A stretch of DNA of 44,372 nt, taken from the IMG/VR virus record IMGVR_UViG_3300025030_000193, positions 1-44,372 of that record; one strand, given 5' to 3'. Source of the stretch: a virus. The translations under genes and the position numbers were made by a program. Shown in pieces: positions 9,002 to 15,480 of this stretch. The stretch's first letter is position 1; each line of letters opens with the position of its first letter. A model generated the notes under the pieces. The model did not search any database, was not told the origin of the DNA, and was given only the letters and a program-made list of their open reading frames with translations.

Positions 9002-9113
9002 TGGGGAAAAAGGAAAAACCTCGGAAAAATCCGTTTCGAGGAAAAGTCGGAAAAAGAGTTTATCGAAAACAACAAATTTTGGGACACGCCCTACATGCGA
9101 GCGAGGAGGTGAT
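9002..9113 (+). pseudogene. Remnant of a second tail-fibre tip (C-terminal fragment)
   Basis: The frame starting with TGG at 9002 encodes a 30-residue segment aligning without gaps to the tip of the upstream fibre (8835-8924), with 15 of 30 identities and many conservative changes. Shared landmarks are RF-E-S-E-E, NN and FW-TP. The frame has a TAA just upstream at 8990 and no start, so it is not independently translated. It ends with TGA inside the next gene's ribosome site. I read it as the leftover end of an older or alternative fibre after tip replacement. Confidence 0.7.
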
Positions 9114-9117
9114 TTTT

Positions 9118-9294
9118 ATGAAAGTATCAGTAAGCTTGAACGTCAATCCGGAAAGCGACCAGGAGACCAAGGACAACCCGAACTCTTACCAGTCGATAAG
9201 CTACACGCTCAATGGGTTTGACCCGAAAATCAGCCTGAGCGACTTGAACGACGTCATCTACAACTGGCTCAAGGAGCAGACAAAAAAGAAATAG
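9118..9294 (+). CDS. Small conserved-looking protein between fibre and endolysin
   Basis: The 58-residue product (MKVSVSLNVNPESDQ...) has N-terminal beta strands and a C-terminal NWLKEQTKKK tail. I chose the ATG at 9118 because GAGGAGGTGAT lies directly before it. A longer reading from 9001 in the same frame would only translate the fibre-tip remnant out of frame and has no good ribosome site. I do not recognise the family. Location between fibre and lysis genes suggests a late role. Confidence 0.65.
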   Translation: MKVSVSLNVNPESDQETKDNPNSYQSISYTLNGFDPKISLSDLNDVIYNWLKEQTKKK

Positions 9295-9334
9295 GAGCGC
9301 AGATGTGGTACGATGGTATCGAAAGGAGTATTTT

Positions 9335-10312
9335 ATGACAATTACACCGATGGGGCAGCGTGACTCCCGATGGGCTTCAAAGCTCTTGGGGTTCAACACG
9401 CTATCCAAGTATACGATAGGAAACTACGGGTGCCTCATAACCGCACTCTCCATGTATTTGACCGCGATAGGAAAGCCGGAGACGCCGGACACCTTCAACG
9501 AGAAGGTGAAGGCGCTGAAAGACGCGAACGGGAAGCCAAACGGGTTCGTGAATGGAGGAGACCTCGTCTGGTCCGCCCCCGAAAGGATATGGGGGGTCAA
9601 GTGCGTCTACCAGTCGCCCTACTACGAGGGGCTGGTGACCTCGCAGGGCACAGCGAAGATGAAGGCGCTCATCGACGAGGGAAGACCTCTCGTCTGCCAC
9701 GTGGACTTCGACCCGAACGACCCGGACGACGACCAGCATTGGGTTTTAATTACAGACTACAGCGGAGATAACTTTTTCTGCAATGACCCATGGACAGGAC
9801 AGCATGTTAACGTAGATGTCTATGGAGGGTCGGTACAAAGGGCTGTAATTGAATGGAGGGCGTACGAACCCAAAGTAAGCGTTGAAGGTTCAGTTATGGT
9901 ACAGGTTGAGAGTAAAGTATTTGAAAACCTAGTGAGAAAATCAACATTGTATGACTGGATAATTCAGACGCTTGGTATTACCGATAGCGAAACAGTCGTC
10001 AAGGATACCATCAACCAGACAATAGGGTATGAAGACACAATAGCGAAGCTTGAGGCGGAAAAGAGGAATGTCAGTCAACAGGCGAAAGATTTGCAGACTC
10101 AGCTTGAAACAACAAAAAAAGAGCTTCAGGAAACTGAATCGCACAATGCCGTTCTCACAAAGGAAGTGCAGAAAAATCAAGAGATGATAGATATTCTCAC
10201 AATAAAGGTAGACAGCCTATCCGTAAAGTTACACGAGCTGGAAACTGAATCGCAAAAACCGGTTCAAAAACCATGGTACGTTAAGTTGTGGGACTTTTTC
10301 GTGAGGAGGTGA
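9335..10312 (+). CDS. Endolysin, C39-like cysteine peptidase with coiled-coil tail
   Basis: The 325-residue product has an N-terminal C39_2-type papain-fold domain: GQRDSRWASKLLG, the catalytic Cys33 in NYGCLITALSMY, His135 in DQHWVLITDY and an Asp/Asn pair around 150 (CNDPWTG). Residues about 225-310 form a coiled coil, followed by a basic aromatic end (KPWYVKLWDFFVRR) that could bind the membrane or wall. There is no signal peptide, so release would need the downstream holin. The ATG at 9335 follows AAAGGAG. Peptidase-type endolysins cut peptide cross-links of peptidoglycan; the exact bond is not shown by the sequence. Confidence 0.75.
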   Translation: MTITPMGQRDSRWASKLLGFNTLSKYTIGNYGCLITALSMYLTAIGKPETPDTFNEKVKALKDANGKPNGFVNGGDLVWSAPERIWGVKCVYQSPYYEGLVTSQGTAKMKALIDEGRPLVCHVDFDPNDPDDDQHWVLITDYSGDNFFCNDPWTGQHVNVDVYGGSVQRAVIEWRAYEPKVSVEGSVMVQVESKVFENLVRKSTLYDWIIQTLGITDSETVVKDTINQTIGYEDTIAKLEAEKRNVSQQAKDLQTQLETTKKELQETESHNAVLTKEVQKNQEMIDILTIKVDSLSVKLHELETESQKPVQKPWYVKLWDFFVRR

Positions 10313-10318
10313 GAAACT

Positions 10319-10603
10319 ATGAACAGCGAGATATTTTCGGGGCTTATCGGATTCGCCATGCCCTACATCGTAGAAATTGTGAAGGCGAAGCTTCCGGACA
10401 CGAAAGGAAAGTGGCTCGGATACGTTCTGTCGTACGGTATCGCAATTATTGTCGGCGCATTGAGTTCCTACTACGAGGGGAAGTTCGACGCGGAGAACGT
10501 GCTGGCCTCGGCTGGCTCGGCGCTCATCGTGTCGCAGGGGTTCTACAACCTCTATTTCAAGGCGAAGAAAATCGACGTAAAAATTCAGAAGGCATTGCAG
10601 TAG
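10319..10603 (+). CDS. Holin
   Basis: A 94-residue membrane protein directly after the endolysin. It has hydrophobic segments at about 5-22 (FSGLIGFAMPYIVEIV) and 33-52 (WLGYVLSYGIAIIVGALSS), a weaker one near 62-78, and a charged C-terminus (KAKKIDVKIQK). Size, topology and position behind a peptidase endolysin fit a phage holin that makes membrane holes to release the enzyme. GAGGTGAG precedes the ATG. A strong terminator follows. Confidence 0.75.
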   Translation: MNSEIFSGLIGFAMPYIVEIVKAKLPDTKGKWLGYVLSYGIAIIVGALSSYYEGKFDAENVLASAGSALIVSQGFYNLYFKAKKIDVKIQKALQ

Positions 10604-10611
10604 GCAAGAGA

Positions 10612-10670
10612 AGAGCGCGGTCGCAAACACAGTTCAGCCAAAGAGCCTGTTTAGTACCGCGCTTTTTTCG
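10612..10670 (+). terminator. Rho-independent terminator of the tail/lysis operon
   Basis: AGCGCGGT (10614-10621) pairs with ACCGCGCT (10656-10663), the stem extending with A-T and one G-T pair, followed by a run of six T. The loop is long (34 bases). It separates the late lysis genes from the early promoter at 10710. Confidence 0.75.
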
Positions 10671-10709
10671 TGGTTTGGAATGGGACGCCAAAGCGGGATA
10701 ATTTGGTAC

Positions 10710-10738
10710 TTGACAAAGAACAAAAAGCAATCTATAAT
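10710..10738 (+). promoter_or_regulatory. Early promoter P1 (consensus sigma70 type)
   Basis: A perfect TTGACA (10710-10715), a 17-base spacer AAGAACAAAAAGCAATC and a perfect TATAAT (10733-10738). It lies just after the lysis terminator and opens the early region. The predicted transcription start, seven bases after the -10, is the A of an ATG at 10745. The spacer is nearly identical to those of promoters at 14751 and 16402. Confidence 0.85.
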
Positions 10739-10744
10739 GAGTGT

Positions 10745-10840
10745 ATGATACCTGAAACTATCAAAAAACATAATCGAGAGATGCAAACAATGAAACGTAG
10801 AAACATTAAAAGACTGAAAAAATTAGGTAGGTTAATATGA
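10745..10840 (+). CDS. Possible leaderless 31-residue basic peptide
   Basis: An ATG at the predicted start site of promoter P1 opens a 31-codon frame (MIPETIKKHNREMQTMKRR...) that ends in TGA overlapping the ATG of the next gene (ATATGA). The product is strongly basic. There is no ribosome site, so translation would be leaderless and could couple to the next gene. Its shortness leaves open that it is only an untranslated leader. Confidence 0.4.
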   Translation: MIPETIKKHNREMQTMKRRNIKRLKKLGRLI

Positions 10841-11229
10841 CATACACGAAAGAACAAAAAGACGCTTACTTCAAGGAATTACGAGCGCGTTGGAAATCGT
10901 CAAAAGAATTAGCTGACGCCGACCAAACGGCAAAGGCGCTTTGGCAGGAGACCGGCGGTAAAGTTTCCTACTACTCTTTCTACTTCACCCTCATGGATAT
11001 GCGCCGGCTCGGATATGATGGCTTGCCCTATGTTGACTGCAAAACTTTCGTAGGGTGGAAGGATACCGGCTTCCTAGTCAAAAAGGGTGAGAAATCAAAA
11101 ATCAGCGGAATTGTTTGGATTCACTCAGTAACGAAGAACGAGGCGGGAGAAGAAGAAATAGACGAAAACGTATATCCTAAAGTTTATCATTTATTCCACC
11201 GGACTCAGGTGGAGGAAAGGAAGGCATGA
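10837..11229 (+). CDS. ArdC N-terminal-domain-like protein (possible anti-restriction)
   Basis: A 130-residue protein whose middle resembles the ssDNA-binding N-terminal domain of ArdC (DUF1738-like): CKTFVGWKDTGFLVKKGEKS, then a strand with IVWIHS, then YPKVYHLFHRTQVE. Full ArdC proteins carry a further metalloprotease domain; no HExxH motif is present, so this is a stand-alone N-terminal domain. It is the first substantial gene behind promoter P1 and is coupled by ATGA to a DUF2958 gene, a family that also occurs beside anti-restriction genes. Early expression fits protection of incoming DNA. The function is inferred. Confidence 0.55.
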   Translation: MTYTKEQKDAYFKELRARWKSSKELADADQTAKALWQETGGKVSYYSFYFTLMDMRRLGYDGLPYVDCKTFVGWKDTGFLVKKGEKSKISGIVWIHSVTKNEAGEEEIDENVYPKVYHLFHRTQVEERKA

Positions 11230-11546
11230 AATTACTAACCAAAGAGCTGATAGATAGGTTTGCGAAAGTCGGAAGACAAGAGGAAATAAAAGACCCCATT
11301 GTAATTGCTAAGTTTTTCAATCCGACTGGCGCGGGATACTGGTTCGCAACAGAATACGACCCGGAGGAAAAAATGTTCTTCGGGTATGTTTCAATCTTTG
11401 GAGACTACAATGACGAGTGGGGTTCTTTCAGCCTTGCTGAATTAGAGGAGTTTAGAGGAGTGGGAGGGCTTGGAATTAAAAGGGATTTGTATTTTACAGA
11501 AACACCAATGAGCGAAATTATTAAAAAGTATACGAAAGGAGTTTGA
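11226..11546 (+). CDS. DUF2958 family protein
   Basis: The 106-residue product follows the DUF2958 pattern: KDPIVIAKFFNP near residue 22, WFATEYDPEEKMFFGYVS near 38, FSLAELEEFRG near 66 and IKRDLYFTETP near 84. The biochemical role is unknown; members sit on plasmids and phages near anti-restriction and mobilisation genes. It overlaps the ArdC-like gene by ATGA with AAGGAAGG as ribosome site, so the two are probably co-translated. Confidence 0.7.
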   Translation: MKLLTKELIDRFAKVGRQEEIKDPIVIAKFFNPTGAGYWFATEYDPEEKMFFGYVSIFGDYNDEWGSFSLAELEEFRGVGGLGIKRDLYFTETPMSEIIKKYTKGV

Positions 11547-11547
11547 T

Positions 11548-12123
11548 ATGGAAATACCAAAAAGTGAGTTGCAGGTTCTTGAGAAAGAAATATCCCCGCT
11601 GGTCAAGAAGGCGGGAAGCTATGAAATCAACAGCGTTGAGGCGGTCGACGACGCTTCGGTTTTTCTCCGAAAGGTCAAGGACGCCGAGAACAACATAGAG
11701 GCGAAGCGGAAAGAGTTCACCGAACCGATAAACCAGTCCCTCAAGGCGATCAACGAGACGTTCCGGCAGATGCGCGCACCGCTCGAGCAGGCGCGGGCGC
11801 TCCTCACGAATAAAATCCTCACATGGAAAAGAGCCGAGACAGACCGGCTGGCGAAAGAGGAGGCACGCCGAAGGGCGATTCAGGAAGCCCACGAGAAGGC
11901 GGGACACGAGGTCAGCGCGCCGGTCGTCCTTGAAAGGCCGGAGGCGAGGATAGGGAACACCCAGACCCGAAAAATATGGACGTTCAGCGTTGAGGACTTT
12001 TCGAGGGTTCCCGATCAATACAAGTTCGTCAATCAGACTGCGGTTCACGCAGCCATCAGAAACGGCATCAGAGATATATCAGGTATAAAGATTTATCAGG
12101 ATGATGTATTGTCGATTGTATGA
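11548..12123 (+). CDS. Coiled-coil phage early protein of a recombination-associated family
   Basis: A 191-residue protein with a long helical region (about 1-105: repeated E/K/R heptads, EAKRKEFTEPINQSLKAIN) and a C-terminal folded part, RKIWTFSVEDFSRVPDQY then VHAAIRNGIRDISGIKIYQ. This ending is familiar from uncharacterised phage proteins encoded near ERF/RecT-type annealases and SSB, which are also present here. No catalytic motif is seen. It may bind DNA ends or a nuclease; I assign no function. Confidence 0.55.
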   Translation: MEIPKSELQVLEKEISPLVKKAGSYEINSVEAVDDASVFLRKVKDAENNIEAKRKEFTEPINQSLKAINETFRQMRAPLEQARALLTNKILTWKRAETDRLAKEEARRRAIQEAHEKAGHEVSAPVVLERPEARIGNTQTRKIWTFSVEDFSRVPDQYKFVNQTAVHAAIRNGIRDISGIKIYQDDVLSIV

Positions 12124-12329
12124 AAACGCTTTTTTACCTTTTGTTCATATTCGGAACTACGTGGTTTTTCACCGGCGTTGTTTTGAGGGCAATCGACGTC
12201 AGCATTCAAAATCAAGACCGGATGTTGTGTTTTAGTGCTCAAAAATCTGGCAATAAAGAATATCTTGAAAAATGTCAATGTTTTTATAAAACCAAAGAAA
12301 TTATTTGTCTACAGGAGAACTCAAAATGA
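12120..12329 (+). CDS. Small one-helix membrane protein
   Basis: The 69-residue product has an N-terminal membrane segment (LFYLLFIFGTTWFFTGVVL, 4-22) and a short outer or inner tail with four cysteines (CFSAQ, CQCFY, ICLQE). It overlaps the previous gene by ATGA. It is AT-rich like the HNH gene that follows. The family is not recognised. Confidence 0.6.
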   Translation: MKTLFYLLFIFGTTWFFTGVVLRAIDVSIQNQDRMLCFSAQKSGNKEYLEKCQCFYKTKEIICLQENSK

Positions 12330-12685
12330 CAATGTTAGGTAAAAAACATTCCGAGGAAGCAAAAAGGAAAATGAGTATAGCAAGGTTGAAACAAAACCCA
12401 CAACCATTTGCTGGTAAAAAACATAGTAAGACATGGAAAGTAAAATTGAGCAAGAAAAGAAGAGGTATATATTTTAAGGAAACTGTCAAAATGAGGGGAT
12501 TGCACGATAGAATGAGAATCAAAATACCAAAATCAAAATTATGTCAGGATTGTAAAAAAAGACCATCTTTCGATTTGACAAACATTAGCCAGCAATACAA
12601 AGAGGATATTTCAGATTGGGAGTGGCTTTGTAGGTCTTGTCATATGAGAAAAGACGGAAGAATTAAAAATTTGAAAAATCAATGA
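12326..12685 (+). CDS. NUMOD3 / HNH-type homing endonuclease-like protein
   Basis: The N-terminus holds a NUMOD3 DNA-binding motif (GKKHSEEAKRKMSIARL) with a second half-copy (FAGKKHSKTW). The C-terminus has paired CxxC motifs, CQDC and CRSCH, framing a short HNH-like zinc site (WEWLCRSCHMRKD). The combination is typical of free-standing phage homing endonucleases. The ATG at 12326 follows CAGGAG. The region 12130-12690 is clearly more AT-rich than its neighbours, consistent with recent acquisition. No intron is evident around it. Confidence 0.65.
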   Translation: MTMLGKKHSEEAKRKMSIARLKQNPQPFAGKKHSKTWKVKLSKKRRGIYFKETVKMRGLHDRMRIKIPKSKLCQDCKKRPSFDLTNISQQYKEDISDWEWLCRSCHMRKDGRIKNLKNQ

Positions 12686-12698
12686 AAGGGGATATTTT

Positions 12699-12923
12699 AT
12701 GTCTGCAAAAATAGACGAAAGAAAATACTTTGCAATGCTTGGATTCAGCCAAGACCTCCGACTAGAGGTAGCCGGCAACATGACCAAGTTTGGCGGAAGC
12801 TTTGTGCAAGGACTTGCGCAATGCCTTTTGAGGGCGGATTCAAGCAACCTCGTCAAACTCGTGGGCGCTTTTCCGGAATACTTTTTAGAATACCACCCGG
12901 ACAAGTGGAGAAAAGACAAATAA
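12699..12923 (+). CDS. Small early protein of unknown function
   Basis: A 74-residue, mostly helical protein (RKYFAMLGFSQDLRLEVAG, then a second helix LAQCLLRADSSNLVKLVGAF) with an aromatic, basic end. AAAGGGGA precedes the ATG. There is no recognisable motif. It lies in a run of small early genes between an HNH gene and RNase HI. Confidence 0.6.
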   Translation: MSAKIDERKYFAMLGFSQDLRLEVAGNMTKFGGSFVQGLAQCLLRADSSNLVKLVGAFPEYFLEYHPDKWRKDK

Positions 12924-12924
12924 T

Positions 12925-13146
12925 ATGAATGAAAAGATATTTTTTCCATTATATCTGATAGACGGAGATCAGATTTTAGATACAAAAACCCAGAAGGTCT
13001 TGTACGAATGTCACACAAAAAAATTCAACTTTTCCTTTTTAGGTTTGTTTAAAGTAAAGACACACAAAGGTCTTGCTATAAAAACTCAAGAGGGATTGGA
13101 TAGACTAATAAAAGCATATAGAAAGGAAACCCATGATAACCATTAA
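12925..13146 (+). CDS. Small early protein of unknown function
   Basis: A 73-residue basic protein with alternating strands (IFFPLYLIDGDQILDTKTQ, then FSFLGLFKVKTHKGLAIK) and a helical end with KAYRKE. It begins two bases after the previous stop and overlaps the next gene by 14 bases. The family is not recognised. Confidence 0.55.
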   Translation: MNEKIFFPLYLIDGDQILDTKTQKVLYECHTKKFNFSFLGLFKVKTHKGLAIKTQEGLDRLIKAYRKETHDNH

Positions 13147-13315
13147 AGACCTCCTGCGGGACTTCCAGCAGGAGACAATCGACATCCACGAGGAGCAGGG
13201 TGAGAACGAGGTGACCGGCAAGGGGATACAGGAGTACAAGGACGCGCTCGCCGACCTTCTCGACGAGGTGGTTAGAAAAATCAGGATGTCATTTTTTCAG
13301 GCGATTTTCGAGTAA
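13133..13315 (+). CDS. Small acidic helical protein
   Basis: A 60-residue protein, very acidic in the middle (ETIDIHEEQGENEVTG) and helical at both ends. GAAAGGAAA precedes its ATG inside the end of the upstream gene. No motif is recognised. GC-rich codon use separates it from the AT-rich gene before it. Confidence 0.5.
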   Translation: MITIKDLLRDFQQETIDIHEEQGENEVTGKGIQEYKDALADLLDEVVRKIRMSFFQAIFE

Positions 13316-13319
13316 ACCT

Positions 13320-13514
13320 ATGGAACAACAGTACGCAAACGAAACTGAACACCATCTTGACGACCTTCTCATGGCGGAAGTCGGATCATTGAAGGACGTT
13401 TGCGACGAGTGCGGGCAAGTCCTGCCTTCGCCGGTTTGCGAGGCGCGGGAGGGCGGGTACTCGGAGACAGTAATAAACTGCCCATGCGGGGCGACGTACA
13501 CGGTGAACCTATGA
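13320..13514 (+). CDS. Zinc-ribbon-like small protein
   Basis: The 64-residue product has an acidic helical start (HHLDDLLMAEVG) and two cysteine pairs, CDECGQVLPSPVCE and CPCGATY, likely binding one zinc. Such ribbons often mediate nucleic acid or protein contacts. It overlaps the next gene by ATGA. Its function is unknown. Confidence 0.6.
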   Translation: MEQQYANETEHHLDDLLMAEVGSLKDVCDECGQVLPSPVCEAREGGYSETVINCPCGATYTVNL

Positions 13515-13699
13515 AAGATGAAATAAAAGTCGGCGATAAGGTTCGGGTTATTGCAAACTACTGCATGCACGGGATTCCTATTGGCGCAATCAGAGAAGTC
13601 AAACAGGTCATCACGCAGGGTCAGATTGGCCTTGACGCTTCACCAGCCAAACGCTTTTGGTGGGTTGGCAGTGATGAAATTGAGAAGGTAAACCTATGA
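13511..13699 (+). CDS. Small SH3/KOW-like beta-barrel protein
   Basis: The 62-residue product opens with KVGDKVRVIANYC, followed by short strands (GAIREVKQV, FWWVGSDEIEKV), the pattern of a KOW/SH3-like barrel. It is joined by ATGA overlaps to the genes on both sides and so is part of a translationally coupled string ending in RNase HI. Confidence 0.55.
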   Translation: MKDEIKVGDKVRVIANYCMHGIPIGAIREVKQVITQGQIGLDASPAKRFWWVGSDEIEKVNL

Positions 13700-13839
13700 A
13701 CCATATAATTTTTGCTTTCATTGCTACTGTGATTATGCTATTTACTATAGGTATCATTTGTGTTATTGCCCTTTTTTTCTATCAGCGTGAATATATTAAA
13801 TGGGAACGGGATACGTTTCACGGAGGCAAAAATGATTAA
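13696..13839 (+). CDS. 47-residue single-helix membrane protein
   Basis: A 47-codon gene starting at the ATGA overlap with the previous gene. It encodes one strong membrane helix (FAFIATVIMLFTIGIICVIA and on to FF) followed by a charged tail, YQREYIKWERDTF. The end overlaps the RNase HI start by eight bases and carries that gene's ribosome site (CGGAGG). Its function is unknown; it is probably a small inner-membrane protein. Confidence 0.6.
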   Translation: MNHIIFAFIATVIMLFTIGIICVIALFFYQREYIKWERDTFHGGKND

Positions 13840-14317
13840 AGTATATTTCGACGGTTGTTGCGAGCCGGTCAATCCAGGAGGAACGGCAGCCTACGGGGTC
13901 GCCATCTACAACGATTTTCAAAGGATTTGGGAGGAGAGCAGGGTTTTCGTTCCCAAGGCCGGTAGGGAACGCGAAACAAGCAACAACGTGGCGGAGTATT
14001 CCGGTTTCATCGCGGCGCTCGATTGGTTACTGAAAGAAAAATTGGAAAACGAGAGCATTCAGGTCTACGGCGATTCGATGCTCGTTCTGTGCCAGATGCT
14101 CATGGACGACCCGACGTACGGGATACGGTGGAAAATCAAAAAGGGGCTCTACAAACCTTTGGCCCACAAGGCGCTAAGGTTGCTGAAGAAGTTCCCGAAC
14201 ATTCGGGGTCAATGGATACCGCGGGAGGAAAACTCCATAGCCGACGAGTTGTCGAAGGCGGAATTGATAAAACGGGGCGTACAGTTCAAAATTCAACCGG
14301 AGGAGGGTAAGTTATAA
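13832..14317 (+). CDS. rnhA: Ribonuclease HI
   Basis: A 161-residue RNase H-fold enzyme with all four acidic residues in place: Asp7 in VYFDGCCEPVNPGG, Glu55 in NNVAEYSGF, Asp81 in VYGDSMLV and Asp138 in NSIADELS. It cleaves RNA in RNA-DNA hybrids with two metal ions, for example primers or R-loops at the phage origin. I chose the ATG at 13832, nine bases after CGGAGG. Length and motif spacing are normal. It stands upstream of the annealase and initiator genes, fitting a replication role. Confidence 0.88.
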   Translation: MIKVYFDGCCEPVNPGGTAAYGVAIYNDFQRIWEESRVFVPKAGRERETSNNVAEYSGFIAALDWLLKEKLENESIQVYGDSMLVLCQMLMDDPTYGIRWKIKKGLYKPLAHKALRLLKKFPNIRGQWIPREENSIADELSKAELIKRGVQFKIQPEEGKL

Positions 14318-14556
14318 ACTCCCAAGATTTCAAGGCACTTCTGGACTCCCTAAACCGCATTGCAGAGGCGATAGAGGGTAAAGCGGGCAGTTCCCCCGAA
14401 AAAATTGTGAACAGGTTCGCGGGGGTCTACAGGGCGCTTGATAACCTTGAAAAAATGTGCGAGGGGCGCGATCAATCCGGTTTGTCTGGGGAGGTTCTGA
14501 AAATCAAAAAAATGTACACCAAAATAGCAGGGGAGGTGCTCAATGAAAATCGTTAA
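14314..14556 (+). CDS. Small helical protein with an apparent AUA start codon
   Basis: An 80-residue frame (NSQDFKALLDSLNRIAEAI..., ending KIAGEVLNENR) runs between RNase HI and a zinc-finger gene in the usual coupled layout. In frame there is a TAA at 14308 and no ATG, GTG or TTG before residue 31. ATA at 14314 lies in an ATAA overlap with the RNase HI stop, mirroring the ATGA overlaps of this operon, seven bases after AGGAGGG. I therefore propose AUA as start. A later GTG (14404-14408 region) has no ribosome site. The family is not recognised. Confidence 0.55.
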   Translation: MNSQDFKALLDSLNRIAEAIEGKAGSSPEKIVNRFAGVYRALDNLEKMCEGRDQSGLSGEVLKIKKMYTKIAGEVLNENR

Positions 14557-14746
14557 CGTCCCCAGCAAGTCAAACCCGAAAATCAACCGGCAAGTCCGGG
14601 TGAAGGAGAACATCGACGGGTCGCTGACCTACGAGTGCTCCTGCCCCGCGAACGTGTGGTACCGGGTGTCGAACGGGCGGAGCGGAAAGGCGGAATGCTC
14701 CCACATTCGGGACGTGAAGGACGGGATTTGCGGTCAGGAGAATTGA
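14543..14746 (+). CDS. SWIM-like zinc-finger small protein
   Basis: A 67-residue basic protein with the arrangement CSCP...CSHI (YECSCPANVWYRV and KAECSHIRDV), resembling a short SWIM zinc finger (CxC...CxH). SWIM motifs bind nucleic acid or proteins. It starts inside the previous gene after GGGGAGGTG. It ends directly before promoter P2. Confidence 0.6.
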   Translation: MKIVNVPSKSNPKINRQVRVKENIDGSLTYECSCPANVWYRVSNGRSGKAECSHIRDVKDGICGQEN

Positions 14747-14750
14747 CGTA

Positions 14751-14779
14751 TTGACAAAGGACAAAAAGCAATCAATAAT
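14751..14779 (+). promoter_or_regulatory. Early promoter P2
   Basis: TTGACA (14751-14756), a 17-base spacer AAGGACAAAAAGCAATC and AATAAT (14774-14779). The sequence differs from P1 at only two positions over the 29 bases. It drives the ERF annealase gene, whose ATG lies at 14823. Confidence 0.75.
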
Positions 14780-14822
14780 GGATGCAGTGAGCATTTTTAT
14801 ACAGAGAGGGGGTGAAAGACAC

Positions 14823-15479
14823 ATGGAAAACGAGGCCAAAAAAACAGAGAAACCAAGGGTTCCCGTCCAGGTAACCGAAACAAACATTTTCAAGGCGCTC
14901 GCTAAAATACAGCAGGACTTGAAGGCTCCCAAGGGGCAGCTCAACAAGTTCGCGAACTTCAGTTACCGCTCGTGCGAGGACATCCTCGAGGCGGTAAAGC
15001 CACTTCTTCAGGGTTTGGTAATCCTTATGCGCGACGAGGTGGTGCAGGTCGGCGAGAGATACTACCTCAAGGCGACCGCGACACTCACGAACGGCAAGGA
15101 GTCGATCGACGTTCCTGCGTTCGCGCGGGAGTCGATGGACAAGAAGGGAATGGACGACGCGCAGATCACGGGGGCGACGAGCTCCTACGCGCGCAAGTAC
15201 GCGCTCAACGGGCTTCTCGCGATAGACGACGCGAAGGACTCGGACACGAAGAAGGAGGAAAAGGTCAGCGCGGAGAAGCTGATAAAGCCGGAGGAGCTGA
15301 AGGCGATTGCCGGTGTTTTGCAAAGCATCACCAACGCGAAGGACGCGGGTGAGTTGTTGAAAATTGGAGCGGAGGTCAAGAAGGGCGACGAGGCGAAAAG
15401 GTATACCGCCAGTCAGCTCAAGGTTTTGAGGGAGGCGTACGACGGGAAGAAAAGGAAGTTTTTCCCGAACGCAAAGTAA
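14823..15479 (+). CDS. ERF-family single-strand annealing recombinase
   Basis: The 218-residue product matches the ERF superfamily: NIFKALAKIQQDLKAPKG, YRSCEDILEAVKPLLQ, then strands YYLKATATLTNG, and the signature GATSSYARKYALNGLLAIDD near 120-139. ERF proteins anneal complementary single strands in phage recombination and replication. The start is the ATG after GAGGGGGTG; an upstream in-frame TTG lies inside promoter P2. The next gene is a RecB-like nuclease, the usual partner that supplies single-stranded ends. Confidence 0.85.
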   Translation: MENEAKKTEKPRVPVQVTETNIFKALAKIQQDLKAPKGQLNKFANFSYRSCEDILEAVKPLLQGLVILMRDEVVQVGERYYLKATATLTNGKESIDVPAFARESMDKKGMDDAQITGATSSYARKYALNGLLAIDDAKDSDTKKEEKVSAEKLIKPEELKAIAGVLQSITNAKDAGELLKIGAEVKKGDEAKRYTASQLKVLREAYDGKKRKFFPNAK

Positions 15480-15480
15480 C

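Noticed and set aside
9001-9294. A longer 97-residue gene starting at 9001
   Set aside because: Its first 39 codons run through the fibre-tip remnant in a different frame and lack a ribosome site; the ATG at 9118 behind GAGGAGGTGAT is far stronger.
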